NCBI GenBank assembly: GCA_035461765.1 | Contig: DATHUY010000096.1 | Span: 1-55,879 of the forward strand | Direction: 5' to 3' | Length of the DNA: 55,879 nucleotides | Source of the DNA: Longimicrobiales bacterium | GTDB lineage: Bacteria; Gemmatimonadota; Gemmatimonadetes; Longimicrobiales; RSA9 | In this document: positions 31,755-41,464 of the stretch, piece after piece | Position numbering within the stretch: position 1 is the stretch's first letter | Layout of the letters: every line of letters begins with the position of its first letter | Translations under genes and position numbers: made by a program | The notes under the pieces: generated by a model | What the model was told of the DNA's origin: nothing | Database searches by the model: none | The model's input: only the letters and a program-made list of their open reading frames with translations

Positions 31755-33721
31755 TGGCGGCCCGAGCGAGCGGAAGGAGCCCGGAGGTGCGACGTCGCAT
31801 TCTCCTGGCCGGCGTACTGTTGAGCGCCGCGCTCGCCTCGGGCCGTGCATTCCATCTGGGTGCCATGCAGGGCGACTCGTGGCGTGCACGTGCGCTGGAC
31901 CAGCAGGGCGACACGCTCAACCTCGAAGCGCCACGCGGCACGATCTACGATCGTGACGGCGTTCCACTGGCCGCGAGTCACGAAGTGTTCAGCGTGGCGA
32001 TCGCGCCGCGTGAGATTGCCGATCGCGACCGCGTGGTGTCACTCCTTGTGAAACATCTCGACGCAACGAAGGCGCAGGCGCGCCGCTACACGGATGGCAG
32101 GCGCAGCTGGGTCGTGCTGCCCGGCCGTTACGGCCTGGACGTTCGTGATGCGCTCGATGGCCACCCCGGAATCCATTTCGAGAGTGTTCAGCGGCGGTTC
32201 TATCCGAACGGCGGCGTAGCCCGCGAGCTGCTCGGACCCGTGCGCCTCGACGGTGTGGCGCAGGGCGGTATCGAGATGGAGTTCGACTCCGTGCTGAACG
32301 GACGGCCGGGGCGTGCCGTGGTGCGCCGGGACTCGCGCGGACGCACGCTGCCGGGTGCAATGCTGCGCGCAATCGAGCCCGTGGCCGGTCGCGACGTCTA
32401 CCTCACGATCGACTACGACCTTCAGGAGATCGCTGAAGCCGCACTGGCCGAAGCTATATCGACGAATCGCGCCCGCGGCGGCGAGCTGGTGATGGCTGAT
32501 CCGCGTACGGGCGAGATCCTCGCTGCGGTGAGTCGGGGCAGCGACCGCCGGGCGAGCAACTGGCGCGGCGTGATGGTGCCATACGAGCCCGGCTCCACGA
32601 TGAAGCCTTTCACTGTTGCCGCACTGCTGTCTCTGGGCCGCGCGACGCTGCGCGACAGTGTGTTCGGTGAGGAGGGTTTCTTCGAGCGCCTGTCCCTGAG
32701 CGACACGCACGCCCACGAGTGGATGACGCTGGGTGACGCGCTGCGCGAATCGTCGAACATCGGCGTGGCGAAGATGGCGGAACGCATGGAGCGAAGCGAG
32801 CAGTACCTCGCATTGCGGGGATTCGGCTTCGGCTCACCGACGGGTGTCTCCTATCCGACGGAATCCGGTGGCCGTCTGCCGCGTACCGCCCAGTGGTCAT
32901 GGTCCTCGCCTTCGCGCCTGTCGATCGGTTACGAAATCGCCGTTACGCCGCTCCAGATGGCGATGGCGTACGCCGCCCTGGCAAACGGCGGTCTGCTCCT
33001 CGAGCCCCGGCTGGTACGGGAGGTGCGCTCCCGTGACGGTCGCATGGAGCAGGTATTCGAGCCGAGAGTAGTGAGGCGAGTCATTCCGCAGCAGGTAGCA
33101 GACCAGATCCGCGATGTGCTGGTCGATGCAGTCGATTTCGGGACGGGCCGGCAGGCGGCGCTGGCGACGTTCCGCGTAGCAGGCAAGACGGGCACGGCCC
33201 GCATCGCAGAGAACGGCCGGTACCGGCCGGGTGCGTACACGGCGTCGTTCGCGGGATTCTTCCCGGCGGACGATCCGCAGCTGGTGTTCATCGTGAAGCT
33301 CGATGAGCCGGATGGCGAGTACTATGGTGGCCTCGCGGCGGCGCCCGTGACCCGTGCGACGCTCGAGGCGGCGCTCGCGACGCGGAACACGCCGATCGAT
33401 CGCTCCGCCATCGCTCGCTCTGTGGAGCCGGCCACGGCGATGCCGCAGGCTCCGGCGGCTGCGCGTGCGAGCGGGTCGGGTGTGGTGCAGTTCGCCTCCA
33501 GCCGTAACGCGACGCCGGCTCAGGACTCGTCCGGAACTGCCGTACAGGTGATCCCCGACGTGAGTGGCATGCCGCTTCGCGACGGCGTGCGACGCCTTCA
33601 TGAAGCGGGATTCCGCCTGCATCTCGAGGGCAGCGGTCGCATCGTGCGGACGGTGCCGGCCGCGGGTGCGGAAGCGGTCGCAGCTTCGGTCATTCGGGTC
33701 ATCGCCGGAGACGGCGCATGA
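31754..33721 (+). CDS. ftsI: Division transpeptidase FtsI (PBP3) with C-terminal PASTA domain
   Basis: A 655-residue class B penicillin-binding protein. It has an N-terminal membrane anchor (LLAGVLLSAALASG), a dimerisation/pedestal domain starting RGTIYDRDG, and a transpeptidase domain with SxxK at 281-284 (STMK), SxN at 333-335 (SSN) and KTG at 478-480. A Ser/Ala-rich linker and one PASTA domain follow (about 597-655, VIPDVSGMPLRDGVRRLHEA). It cross-links septal peptidoglycan with FtsW. PASTA domains are usual in Gram-positive PBP2x/SpoVD and less usual in diderm FtsI. It overlaps murE by 4 bases. Confidence 0.95.
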   Translation: MAARASGRSPEVRRRILLAGVLLSAALASGRAFHLGAMQGDSWRARALDQQGDTLNLEAPRGTIYDRDGVPLAASHEVFSVAIAPREIADRDRVVSLLVKHLDATKAQARRYTDGRRSWVVLPGRYGLDVRDALDGHPGIHFESVQRRFYPNGGVARELLGPVRLDGVAQGGIEMEFDSVLNGRPGRAVVRRDSRGRTLPGAMLRAIEPVAGRDVYLTIDYDLQEIAEAALAEAISTNRARGGELVMADPRTGEILAAVSRGSDRRASNWRGVMVPYEPGSTMKPFTVAALLSLGRATLRDSVFGEEGFFERLSLSDTHAHEWMTLGDALRESSNIGVAKMAERMERSEQYLALRGFGFGSPTGVSYPTESGGRLPRTAQWSWSSPSRLSIGYEIAVTPLQMAMAYAALANGGLLLEPRLVREVRSRDGRMEQVFEPRVVRRVIPQQVADQIRDVLVDAVDFGTGRQAALATFRVAGKTGTARIAENGRYRPGAYTASFAGFFPADDPQLVFIVKLDEPDGEYYGGLAAAPVTRATLEAALATRNTPIDRSAIARSVEPATAMPQAPAAARASGSGVVQFASSRNATPAQDSSGTAVQVIPDVSGMPLRDGVRRLHEAGFRLHLEGSGRIVRTVPAAGAEAVAASVIRVIAGDGA

Positions 33722-35190
33722 TGCAGGCGCGTTACATGTCGGTAAGTCAGCTGACACGCCGGCTCCGCGCAGCGGACATGCTGGTGGAGGACGTAGTTCC
33801 GGATGTGAATATCGCCGGAATCACCGATGACAGCCGCAACGTGTCGGCTGGCGATCTGTTCTGCGCGTGGTCGGGATCCAGCGTGGATGCGCACGACTTC
33901 GTGGGCGCAGCCGCGCAGGCCGGTGCAGTTGCGGCACTCGTGGAGCACGCGGTCAGCGATGCGGACATCCCGCAGATCGTAGTACGTGACGGCCGTCGCG
34001 CTGCGGCGATTGCCGCGAGCGTCTTCTTTGCGGAGCCGGAGCACTCGCTGCGGCTGATCGCCGTCACGGGGACGAACGGCAAGACGACGTCGGTGTGGGT
34101 GCTGCGTCACATGCTGTCACAGCGGGAGCCGGCGGCATCGCTCGGGACGCTCGGAGCGATCGTCGAGGACGGCTCCGTGCTGCCGGGCAGCGAATCGCTC
34201 ACCACGCCGGGCCCCGTCGAGCTGTCGCGCACGCTGCGCGTGCTCGTCGATCGCGGCATACGATCCGTCGCAATGGAAGTGTCGTCGCACGCGCTCGATC
34301 AGGGCCGCGTGCACGGTCTCGACTTCGATGTTGCGCTCTTCACGAATCTGTCGCGCGACCATCTCGACTATCACGGCACGATCGAGAGCTACCGTGACGC
34401 AAAGCGTTCGCTGGTCCACCTGCTGAAGCGCGATGGCAGCGCGATCATCAATGCCGACGATCCCGCGTGGGCCGGTCTCGCCCGCGAGGCTCCGGCGTCG
34501 CTGACGTACGGTATCGAGCGGTATGCCGATGTTCGCGCGACCGACATCGAGCTCAGCGCCAGCGGAGCGCGTTTCGAGCTGCACACGCCCGACGGCAGGG
34601 CGAGCACGGAGCTGCCGTTGCCCGGCGACTTCAACGTCTACAATGCACTCGGCGCCGCCGCCTCCTGTCTCGCTCTCGGATTCACCGTACACGAGACGGC
34701 CGCCGCGATGGCGACGATCCCGCAGGTGCCCGGGCGGATCGAGATCATCAACGATACGCCGTGCCCGGTTCTGCGTGACTATGCGCACACGCCCGACGCG
34801 CTCGAGCGGGTGCTTACAACGCTCCGTCGGCTCACGAGCGGTCGCATTATCGTCGTGTTCGGCGCTGGCGGCGATCGCGACCGGGGCAAGCGTCCGCTCA
34901 TGGGCGCCGTCGCGGAGGCCCACGCCGATCTGGCGGTGGTGACGTCGGACAATCCGCGCACGGAAGATCCGGACGCGATCATCGACGATATCGAAGAGGG
35001 GATGTCCGCGCCGCACGTCCGGATCACGGACCGCACGGAGGCGATCGCGCACGCACTGCGGACTGCGGGCCCGGATGACGTGATCCTGCTCGCCGGCAAG
35101 GGCCACGAGACATACCAGATCATTGGACAGGAAAAGCGCTCGTTCGACGAGCGTGCAGTCGTCGCCAACCTGCTCCGTGGTGCTGCATGA
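33718..35190 (+). CDS. murE: UDP-MurNAc-tripeptide synthetase MurE (meso-DAP type)
   Basis: A 490-residue Mur ligase. It has a UDP-binding N-domain (ITDDSRNVSAGDLFCA), the ATP motif GTNGKTT (118-124), central SRDHLDYHG and the substrate-selecting DNPR motif at 411-414. DNPR marks addition of meso-diaminopimelate rather than lysine, consistent with a Gram-negative wall. GKGHETYQ near the C-terminus is also typical. The start (ATGATG at 33718) overlaps the ftsI stop; the stop overlaps murF. Confidence 0.96.
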   Translation: MMQARYMSVSQLTRRLRAADMLVEDVVPDVNIAGITDDSRNVSAGDLFCAWSGSSVDAHDFVGAAAQAGAVAALVEHAVSDADIPQIVVRDGRRAAAIAASVFFAEPEHSLRLIAVTGTNGKTTSVWVLRHMLSQREPAASLGTLGAIVEDGSVLPGSESLTTPGPVELSRTLRVLVDRGIRSVAMEVSSHALDQGRVHGLDFDVALFTNLSRDHLDYHGTIESYRDAKRSLVHLLKRDGSAIINADDPAWAGLAREAPASLTYGIERYADVRATDIELSASGARFELHTPDGRASTELPLPGDFNVYNALGAAASCLALGFTVHETAAAMATIPQVPGRIEIINDTPCPVLRDYAHTPDALERVLTTLRRLTSGRIIVVFGAGGDRDRGKRPLMGAVAEAHADLAVVTSDNPRTEDPDAIIDDIEEGMSAPHVRITDRTEAIAHALRTAGPDDVILLAGKGHETYQIIGQEKRSFDERAVVANLLRGAA

Positions 35191-36695
35191 CGACCTGGAG
35201 TGAGGCGGCAGTGACGGCGGCGCTCGGCATCGCGGCACGGTCCGGCGATGAGGGCGTGACGTTCACCGGTGTGAACACGGACACGCGTCAGCTGAAGGAC
35301 GGCGAGCTGTTCGTGGCGCTGCGCGGCGCGGTGCACGACGCACATGCGTATCTGGGGCAGGCGCGTGCGGCTGGTGCACGTGGCGCGGTAGTGGATCACG
35401 TGCCGGACGACGCGCCGACCGACATGCGCTTCTATGTCGTCGCCGACACGCTCGAGGCACTCGGCCGCCTCGCGCGCTGTCGGCGACGGCAGCTGGGTGC
35501 GCGCGTGTGCGCGGTCGCGGGATCCAATGGCAAGACGACCACCAAGGAGCTGCTTCGTGCCGCGCTCGCGCCGAAGTACCGCGTGCATGCGACCGGCGGC
35601 AACTTCAACAACCTGATCGGTGCGCCGCTCACGCTGCTGGCCACGCCGGACGATGCGGAAGTGGTGATAGCGGAGATCGGCACGAACTCGCCGGGCGAGA
35701 TCGCGCAGCTGGCTGCCATCGTGGAGCCGGACGCAGCGGTGATCACGGGGATCTCGGCAGAGCACCTGGAAGGTCTCGGCGACCTGGAAGGCGTACTGCG
35801 CGAGGAGACCGCCGTGCTGCCGTGGATTCCGCTGGACGGAGCTGTCGTCGTGGCGGACGATCCGCCGATGCTCGCGACGCGCGCGCAGCACATGCACCGC
35901 ACCGTGCAGGTTGCAGGACTGACGGACGTGGCCGACGCCGCGCTGCGCGGCACGGACGTGGAGCTGGACGAAGAGGGCCGCGTGCGATTCCACTGGAACG
36001 GTCATGACGTGGCGCTCGAACTGCGTGGCAGGCACAACGCGCGCAACGCGCTCGTCGCGCTTGGTATCGCGCAGGCCTGGGGTGTTCCTGACCAGGACGC
36101 GATCGCAGGCATCGAGGCGCTCCAGCCGCCGAAGATGCGCACCGAGTTCCACCGGATCGGCGACCTGATCGTCATCGCGGACTGCTACAACGCCAACCCG
36201 GCGAGTGTCAGTGCAGCCGTGGACCTGCTGGCATCGATGCCGCGGCGCGGTGGCCGCGTGGCAGTACTCGGGAGCATGCTCGAGCTCGGCAGCGGCAGCG
36301 CTGCCATCCACAGCGAGCTCGCCACCGAGATCGCCGCACAGGACTTCGATCTGATCGTAGCGACCGGCGAATTCGCCGATGCGTTCCGGCAGCATGGCGC
36401 AGCGCTCGGAGCGCGCCTCGTGATGGTGCAGGACCCCATCGCTGCGTGGGAGCCGCTCGAGGCCGCGCTGCAGGGAAGTGAAGTCGTGCTGCTGAAGGGC
36501 TCGCGCGGTGTCGCGCTCGAGCGCCTGCTGCCGCACCTCGAAAGCAAATGGGGGTCGCTCCACCCGCACGGGGAGGCCTTCGGGTCGCGGGCGATCGACA
36601 TGACCACCGATTCGCGTGACGACGCGCGAACGGCGGAGCGCCCCCAGAGTAACACCGGCGCCAATGCCGCCACGTCCGATCGCCGGGAGGACTGA
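35187..36695 (+). CDS. murF: UDP-MurNAc-pentapeptide synthetase MurF
   Basis: A 502-residue Mur ligase adding D-Ala-D-Ala to UDP-MurNAc-tripeptide. It has NTDTRQLKDGELFVALRG at the N-terminus, ATP motif GSNGKTT (112-118), GGNFNNLIGAPLTLL (MurF-specific) and IADCYNANPASV near the domain 3 entry. A tail of about 40 polar residues after the family core (from about 460, Asp/Arg/Asn-rich) has no known counterpart. It overlaps murE by 4 bases and mraY by 1 base. Confidence 0.95.
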   Translation: MTTWSEAAVTAALGIAARSGDEGVTFTGVNTDTRQLKDGELFVALRGAVHDAHAYLGQARAAGARGAVVDHVPDDAPTDMRFYVVADTLEALGRLARCRRRQLGARVCAVAGSNGKTTTKELLRAALAPKYRVHATGGNFNNLIGAPLTLLATPDDAEVVIAEIGTNSPGEIAQLAAIVEPDAAVITGISAEHLEGLGDLEGVLREETAVLPWIPLDGAVVVADDPPMLATRAQHMHRTVQVAGLTDVADAALRGTDVELDEEGRVRFHWNGHDVALELRGRHNARNALVALGIAQAWGVPDQDAIAGIEALQPPKMRTEFHRIGDLIVIADCYNANPASVSAAVDLLASMPRRGGRVAVLGSMLELGSGSAAIHSELATEIAAQDFDLIVATGEFADAFRQHGAALGARLVMVQDPIAAWEPLEAALQGSEVVLLKGSRGVALERLLPHLESKWGSLHPHGEAFGSRAIDMTTDSRDDARTAERPQSNTGANAATSDRRED

Positions 36696-37807
36696 TGCTG
36701 TACCACCTGCTCTGGCCTCTGTACGATCGCACGGGTTTCATCCTGTTCAACCTGTTCGGCTACGTGACGTTCCGCGCCGCGGGCGGAATGGCGACGGCGC
36801 TCTTCATCTCGCTCGCACTCGGCCCGCGTGTCATCCGCTGGCTGCGTCGCCTGCGCGTCGGCCAGGTCGTGCGGCAGGAGGGGCCACAGTCGCATCTGAG
36901 CAAGGCGGGCACACCCACGATGGGTGGCGCGCTCATCATCCTGTCCACGCTCATCTCTACGCTGCTCTGGGCGCGCCTGACCGAAGGGTTCGTCGTCATC
37001 GCGATGGTCGTGCTCGTGTGGCTCGGCTCGCTCGGTTTCCTCGACGACTATCTGAAGGTCGTGCGCCGCCGCACGGAGGGCCTCGTCGGCAAGTACAAGC
37101 TGGTAGGACAGGCGGTGCTCGGATTCCTGATGGGTTCCGTGATGCTGATCTATCCGCTGAGCGACGTGCCGGCCACATGGACGAGCCTGCCGTTCTTCGC
37201 CGAGTGGCACATCGCGATGACCCCGCTGCTGTTCGTGCCGTGGGTCATGTTCGTCCTCGCCGGTGCGTCGAATGCCGTGAACCTGACGGACGGGCTGGAC
37301 GGCCTGGCCGGCGGTCTTTCGGCCATCGCGGCGGGCACGTTCGGCATCTTCGCGTACCTGATCGGCCGCGTCGACACATCGCGCTACCTCGGGCTGTTCT
37401 ACATGCCCGGGGCGGGGGAGCTGAGCATCTTCTGCTTCGCCCTCGCGGGTGCATCGCTCGGATTCCTGTGGTTCAACGCGCACCCGGCCGAGGTCTTCAT
37501 GGGCGACACCGGCTCGCTGGCACTGGGGGGTGCGCTCGGCGCCGTGGCCGTGATGCTGAAGGCGGAGTTCCTGCTGGTCATCATCGGCGGCGTGTTCGTG
37601 CTGGAGGCCGTCTCGGTGATGGCGCAGGTCTCATGGTTCAAGTACACGGTGCGCGCGCGCGGCCGCGGCGAGCGGCTGCTGCTCATGTCGCCGCTCCACC
37701 ACCACTTCGAGAAGGCGGGCTGGGCGGAGAGCAAGATCATCGTGCGCTTCTGGATCCTCGGGCTGCTGTTCGCGCTCATCGCGTTCAGTACGCTGAAGAT
37801 CAGGTGA
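36695..37807 (+). CDS. mraY: Phospho-MurNAc-pentapeptide transferase MraY
   Basis: A 370-residue integral membrane enzyme with about ten helices that makes lipid I on the inner leaflet. Conserved motifs are KAGTPTMGG (70-78), the Mg2+-binding LDD (Asp117/118), NLTDGLDGLAGG (196-207), FMGDTGSLALGG (Asp271) and the HHHFEKAGW loop near residue 335. The ATG overlaps the murF stop (TGATG). A long open frame in another phase across mraY is only a GC-rich shadow continuous with murD. Confidence 0.96.
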   Translation: MLYHLLWPLYDRTGFILFNLFGYVTFRAAGGMATALFISLALGPRVIRWLRRLRVGQVVRQEGPQSHLSKAGTPTMGGALIILSTLISTLLWARLTEGFVVIAMVVLVWLGSLGFLDDYLKVVRRRTEGLVGKYKLVGQAVLGFLMGSVMLIYPLSDVPATWTSLPFFAEWHIAMTPLLFVPWVMFVLAGASNAVNLTDGLDGLAGGLSAIAAGTFGIFAYLIGRVDTSRYLGLFYMPGAGELSIFCFALAGASLGFLWFNAHPAEVFMGDTGSLALGGALGAVAVMLKAEFLLVIIGGVFVLEAVSVMAQVSWFKYTVRARGRGERLLLMSPLHHHFEKAGWAESKIIVRFWILGLLFALIAFSTLKIR

Positions 37808-37812
37808 TCGAC

Positions 37813-39174
37813 ATGCGCGTCGGCATCATCGGACTGGCAAGGAGCGGCAGGTCGGCCGCGCGGCTCGCAAGAGCACGTGGCCATGACGTGTTCGCATCCG
37901 ACGCGGGCGCGTCCGAAGAAGTTCAGGACGCCGCGGCCGAGGTACGTGCACTCGGCGGCCGCGCGGAGACGGGCGGTCACACTGTGCCCCAGCTCGCCGA
38001 CTGCGACGTACTGGTGCTGAGTCCCGGCGTGCCCCCGACCGCGCGCATCCTCTCCGATCCGGGCCTGGCCGGCGTGCCGCGCATCTCGGAGCTGGAGTTC
38101 GCGTTCCGCGAGCTGAGTGCGCCGGTGCTCGCGATCACGGGCACAAACGGCAAGAGCACCACCACGGCGCTGACTGCGCACCTGCTCGAGACGGCCGGGT
38201 TCGATGCGCCGGCCGCCGGCAACATCGGCATCGCGCTCTCGGATGTCGCGCTGCGGCCGCAGCAGCCGGACTGGGTGGTCGTCGAAGCCAGCTCGTTCCA
38301 GCTGGCCGATGTCGATACGTTCGCGCCGCGCATTGGTGTGCTCACCAACCTCGCGCCCGATCATCTCGACCGTTACCCGTCGGTCGATGCGTACTATGCG
38401 GACAAGGCGCGTCTGTTCAGGAATGCGACGCGTACGAGCGTCTGGGTGTTGAACGCGGAAGATGCGGCGGCAATGCAATTGCCTGGGGAGGCGGATGGTC
38501 GCCGTCGTGTCTTCCGCGTCAACACCTCGCTCGGCGTCGATGAAGAGGGCGGCTGGATCGATGGTAGCGGTAATCTGTGCATCAGGATCGCACGCACGGA
38601 CACGAAACTGCTGCATCAGACGGAACTGCGCGTGCTCGGCGCGCACAATCGCGCGAACGCACTGGCTGCGGCGGTCGCGGCGGTTTCGGCCGGTGCCGCG
38701 ACGGACGCGATCGCTGAGGGACTGCGCACTTTCGGCGGGCTGGAGCACCGTCTGGAAGTGGTCAGCGAGACGGACGGCGTGCTGTGGGTGAATGACTCGA
38801 AAGCGACGAACATCGCGTCGACCATCGTCGCGCTGCGCAGTATGGACCGCCCCGTCATCCTGCTGCTCGGCGGCCGGCACAAGGGCGAGCCCTACACGCA
38901 GCTGCTGGATGCCATGCAGGGGCGTGTGACGAAGGTCATCGCGTACGGTGAAGCCGCGCCGATCGTGGCGGACGATCTCGCCGGCCACGCCGCCGTGGAC
39001 CGGGTGGACGGCTCGTTTGCGGATGTGGTCGCGCGCGCAGCGGCGGCCGCCCGTTCCGGCGATGCCGTGCTGCTTTCACCGGCGTGTGCGAGCTTCGACA
39101 TGTTCCGCGACTACGAGGAGCGCGGTCGCGCGTTCAAGACGCTGGTGCGCGAATTCGCGGAGGCGGCATCATGA
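37813..39174 (+). CDS. murD: UDP-MurNAc-L-alanine:D-glutamate ligase MurD
   Basis: A 453-residue Mur ligase. It has the Rossmann N-domain RVGIIGLARSGRSAARLA, ATP motif GTNGKST (110-116), NLAPDHLDRYPS, LEHRLEVV and NDSKATN near the domain 3 hinge, and LLLGGRHKG. It adds D-Glu to UDP-MurNAc-L-Ala. ATG 37813 gives the normal N-terminus; a GTG at 37804 overlapping the mraY stop would add three residues and is possible. The frame is open far upstream through mraY but is not coding there. It overlaps ftsW by 4 bases. Confidence 0.95.
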   Translation: MRVGIIGLARSGRSAARLARARGHDVFASDAGASEEVQDAAAEVRALGGRAETGGHTVPQLADCDVLVLSPGVPPTARILSDPGLAGVPRISELEFAFRELSAPVLAITGTNGKSTTTALTAHLLETAGFDAPAAGNIGIALSDVALRPQQPDWVVVEASSFQLADVDTFAPRIGVLTNLAPDHLDRYPSVDAYYADKARLFRNATRTSVWVLNAEDAAAMQLPGEADGRRRVFRVNTSLGVDEEGGWIDGSGNLCIRIARTDTKLLHQTELRVLGAHNRANALAAAVAAVSAGAATDAIAEGLRTFGGLEHRLEVVSETDGVLWVNDSKATNIASTIVALRSMDRPVILLLGGRHKGEPYTQLLDAMQGRVTKVIAYGEAAPIVADDLAGHAAVDRVDGSFADVVARAAAAARSGDAVLLSPACASFDMFRDYEERGRAFKTLVREFAEAAS

Positions 39175-40343
39175 GCCGCGTCGCAGCCATGCGCATGTCA
39201 TCGGCAGAGTGGAGCGGTGCGGGCGCCCCGTCACGCCTCGGGACGGGCTGGGAGTCCGCGCTGCTGCTGCTGCTGACGGTCATGCTGCTGTCCCTCGGCA
39301 TCGTATCCGTCTACAGTGCCAGCTCGGTGCTCGCGCAGGGACGCGGACTGCCCGACTACTACTACGTCGTGCGGCAGGTGACCGGTGCGTGCATGGGCTT
39401 CCTGGTGCTCGTGGTGATGGCCTACGTGGACTACCGCCGCCTGCGCATTCTGGCCTGGCCGATCCTGCTGCTCGTCATTGCCGCGCTCGTGGCGACTCTC
39501 ATACCGGGCGCTCACTCCCGTGTCGTCAACGGCGGACGCCGCTGGCTGGAGGTCGGCCCGCTCGCACTTCAGCCTTCGGAGCTCGCGAAGCTGGCACTCA
39601 TCATCTGGACGGCGGCCCTCACCGTGAAGAAGCAGGACAGGTTGACGAGCCTGTCGCGCGGGCTGATGCCGTTCCTGCTCGTATGGAGTCTCGTGGTGCT
39701 GCTCATCTTCCTGCAGCCCAGCATGTCCGCCGCAGTGATCGTCATGCTCCTCGCCTCGCTCGTCGTGTTCGCGGGCGGCGCGCGCATCGGTCACTTCATC
39801 CTGCTCGCGCTCGTCGGGCTGCCGCTGCTCTGGTCGCAGATTGCGGCCGCCGCGTATCGCGGGCGGCGCATAGCCGCGTTTTTTGACCCGTCGCACGACC
39901 CGGCGAATGTCAGCTATCAGATCACGCAGTCGCTCATTGCGATCGGCAGCGGCGGCGTCTTCGGTCGCGGATTCGGTCACGGGGTGCAGAAGTTCGGCTA
40001 CCTGCCGGAGCCGCACAACGATTTCATCTTCGCCATGATCGGCGAGGAGTGGGGGTTCGTCGGGCTGTTCGTGATCATCGTGATGTTCACGACGTTCGCG
40101 CTGATCGGCTTCCGCATCGCGCGGCACGCCCCCGACCTGTTCGGGTTCCTGCTCGCGGTTGGCGTGACCAACCTGATCGTGGTGCAGGCGATGCTGCACA
40201 TGCTCGTCAACCTGGCACTCATCCCGACGACCGGCGTAACGCTGCCGTTCATGTCGTACGGTCGGACGAGTCTGCTCGTGTGCCTGGCGGGCGTCGGCAT
40301 CCTGATCAACATCGCGCGGCGCACGGGCGAGGTGACGGCATGA
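39171..40343 (+). CDS. ftsW: SEDS peptidoglycan polymerase FtsW
   Basis: A 390-residue polytopic SEDS protein with about ten helices. Signatures are GIVSVYSASSV in helix 1, the GGRRWLEVGPLALQPSEL block, LQPSMSAAV, GRGFGHGVQKFGYLPEPHND and IGEEWGF, and GVTLPFMSYGRTS. It polymerises glycan strands together with FtsI. The start ATG 39171 overlaps the murD stop; extension upstream is shadow frame. ATGA overlap with murG. Confidence 0.95.
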   Translation: MSRVAAMRMSSAEWSGAGAPSRLGTGWESALLLLLTVMLLSLGIVSVYSASSVLAQGRGLPDYYYVVRQVTGACMGFLVLVVMAYVDYRRLRILAWPILLLVIAALVATLIPGAHSRVVNGGRRWLEVGPLALQPSELAKLALIIWTAALTVKKQDRLTSLSRGLMPFLLVWSLVVLLIFLQPSMSAAVIVMLLASLVVFAGGARIGHFILLALVGLPLLWSQIAAAAYRGRRIAAFFDPSHDPANVSYQITQSLIAIGSGGVFGRGFGHGVQKFGYLPEPHNDFIFAMIGEEWGFVGLFVIIVMFTTFALIGFRIARHAPDLFGFLLAVGVTNLIVVQAMLHMLVNLALIPTTGVTLPFMSYGRTSLLVCLAGVGILINIARRTGEVTA

Positions 40344-41464
40344 AGACCGTGATCTTCGCCGGCGGCGGCACGGGCGGTCACCTCTATCCGGCACTTGCTC
40401 TCGGTGCGGCATTGCAGGAGCTCGATCCGGAGATTCGCGTTCACTACGTCGGTGCGCGACGCGGCGTGGAAGCGCGCGTGCTGCCGGAGAAGCAGGTCGC
40501 ACACACGCTGCTTCCGATCCGCGGCTTTCAGCGCGACGGTATCTGGCGCAACTGGCGGCTGCTGCCGGCCATGACCGGCACATTCGCGAAACTGGCAAGG
40601 CTGTTCCTGCAGATCCGTCCGTCGCTCGTCGTCGGAACGGGCGGCTACGCGAGCGGACCGGCGGGCATGTGGGCGGTGCTGACCGCGGTGCCGGTCGCGG
40701 TGCAGGAACAGAACTCGCACCCGGGCTTCACGACGCGCCAGCTCAGCCGCTGGGCGCGGCAGGTGCACCTCGGATTTCCGGAGGCTGCGCTCATGCTGAA
40801 GCCCGGCAGGAACACGGAGGTCCTGGCGCTCGGCAATCCGATCCGGCCCCCCGACCTGAGCATCGATCCCGCGGTTGCGCGTGCGCGTTTCGGTCTGACA
40901 CGGGACGCGGTCGTGCTGCTGGTCGTGGGGGGCAGTCAGGGGTCGCGCGCCGTGAATCAGGCGCTGCTCGCCGCGCTGGAGCAGGTCGCCGCCGGCGAGT
41001 TTGACGCGCGGCCGGACAGGCTCGAGATCCTGTGGGCAACGGGTCCCAATCACATTGACGAAGTGCGTGAGCGGCTGGCGCCGCTCGACCTCCAGTGGGT
41101 GAAGACGTTCGGCTACATCGATGCGATGCCCGAGGCGCTCGCGGCTACGGACGTCGCAGTATCACGTGCGGGCGCCATGGCGACCGCAGAGCTCCTCGCG
41201 TGGGGACGTCCGATGCTGCTCGTGCCGCTGCCGACCGCCGCGGCCGACCATCAGACACACAACGCGGAGGCGCTCCAGAAGGCAGGCGCTGCGCGCATGC
41301 TGCGCGAGGCCGAGATGACGCCGGAGTGGCTGTGGCAGGAGATCCTGACGCTCACGGGAGATGAGGAGCGCCGCTCGCAGATGCGCGCGGCCGCGCAGGC
41401 ACGCGCGCAGCCCGATGCCGCACGGGAGATCGCCGTTCACCTGCACCGCCTGATCGCACGATGA
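40340..41464 (+). CDS. murG: Lipid II GlcNAc transferase MurG
   Basis: A 374-residue GT-B glycosyltransferase. It has FAGGGTGGHLYPALAL at the N-terminus, VVGTGGYASGPAG, QEQNSHPG, GGSQGSRAVN and the donor-site stretch SRAGAMATAELLAWGRP with PLPTAAADHQTHNA. It adds GlcNAc to lipid I at the cytoplasmic membrane face. The start is ATG 40340 overlapping the ftsW stop. murC starts within the murG stop. Confidence 0.96.
   Translation: MKTVIFAGGGTGGHLYPALALGAALQELDPEIRVHYVGARRGVEARVLPEKQVAHTLLPIRGFQRDGIWRNWRLLPAMTGTFAKLARLFLQIRPSLVVGTGGYASGPAGMWAVLTAVPVAVQEQNSHPGFTTRQLSRWARQVHLGFPEAALMLKPGRNTEVLALGNPIRPPDLSIDPAVARARFGLTRDAVVLLVVGGSQGSRAVNQALLAALEQVAAGEFDARPDRLEILWATGPNHIDEVRERLAPLDLQWVKTFGYIDAMPEALAATDVAVSRAGAMATAELLAWGRPMLLVPLPTAAADHQTHNAEALQKAGAARMLREAEMTPEWLWQEILTLTGDEERRSQMRAAAQARAQPDAAREIAVHLHRLIAR

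Noticed and set aside
36616-37812. Continuous plus-strand frame that would fuse about 400 residues in front of MurD
   Set aside because: It lies across mraY in another phase, has no similarity, and MurD has a normal N-terminus at 37813.
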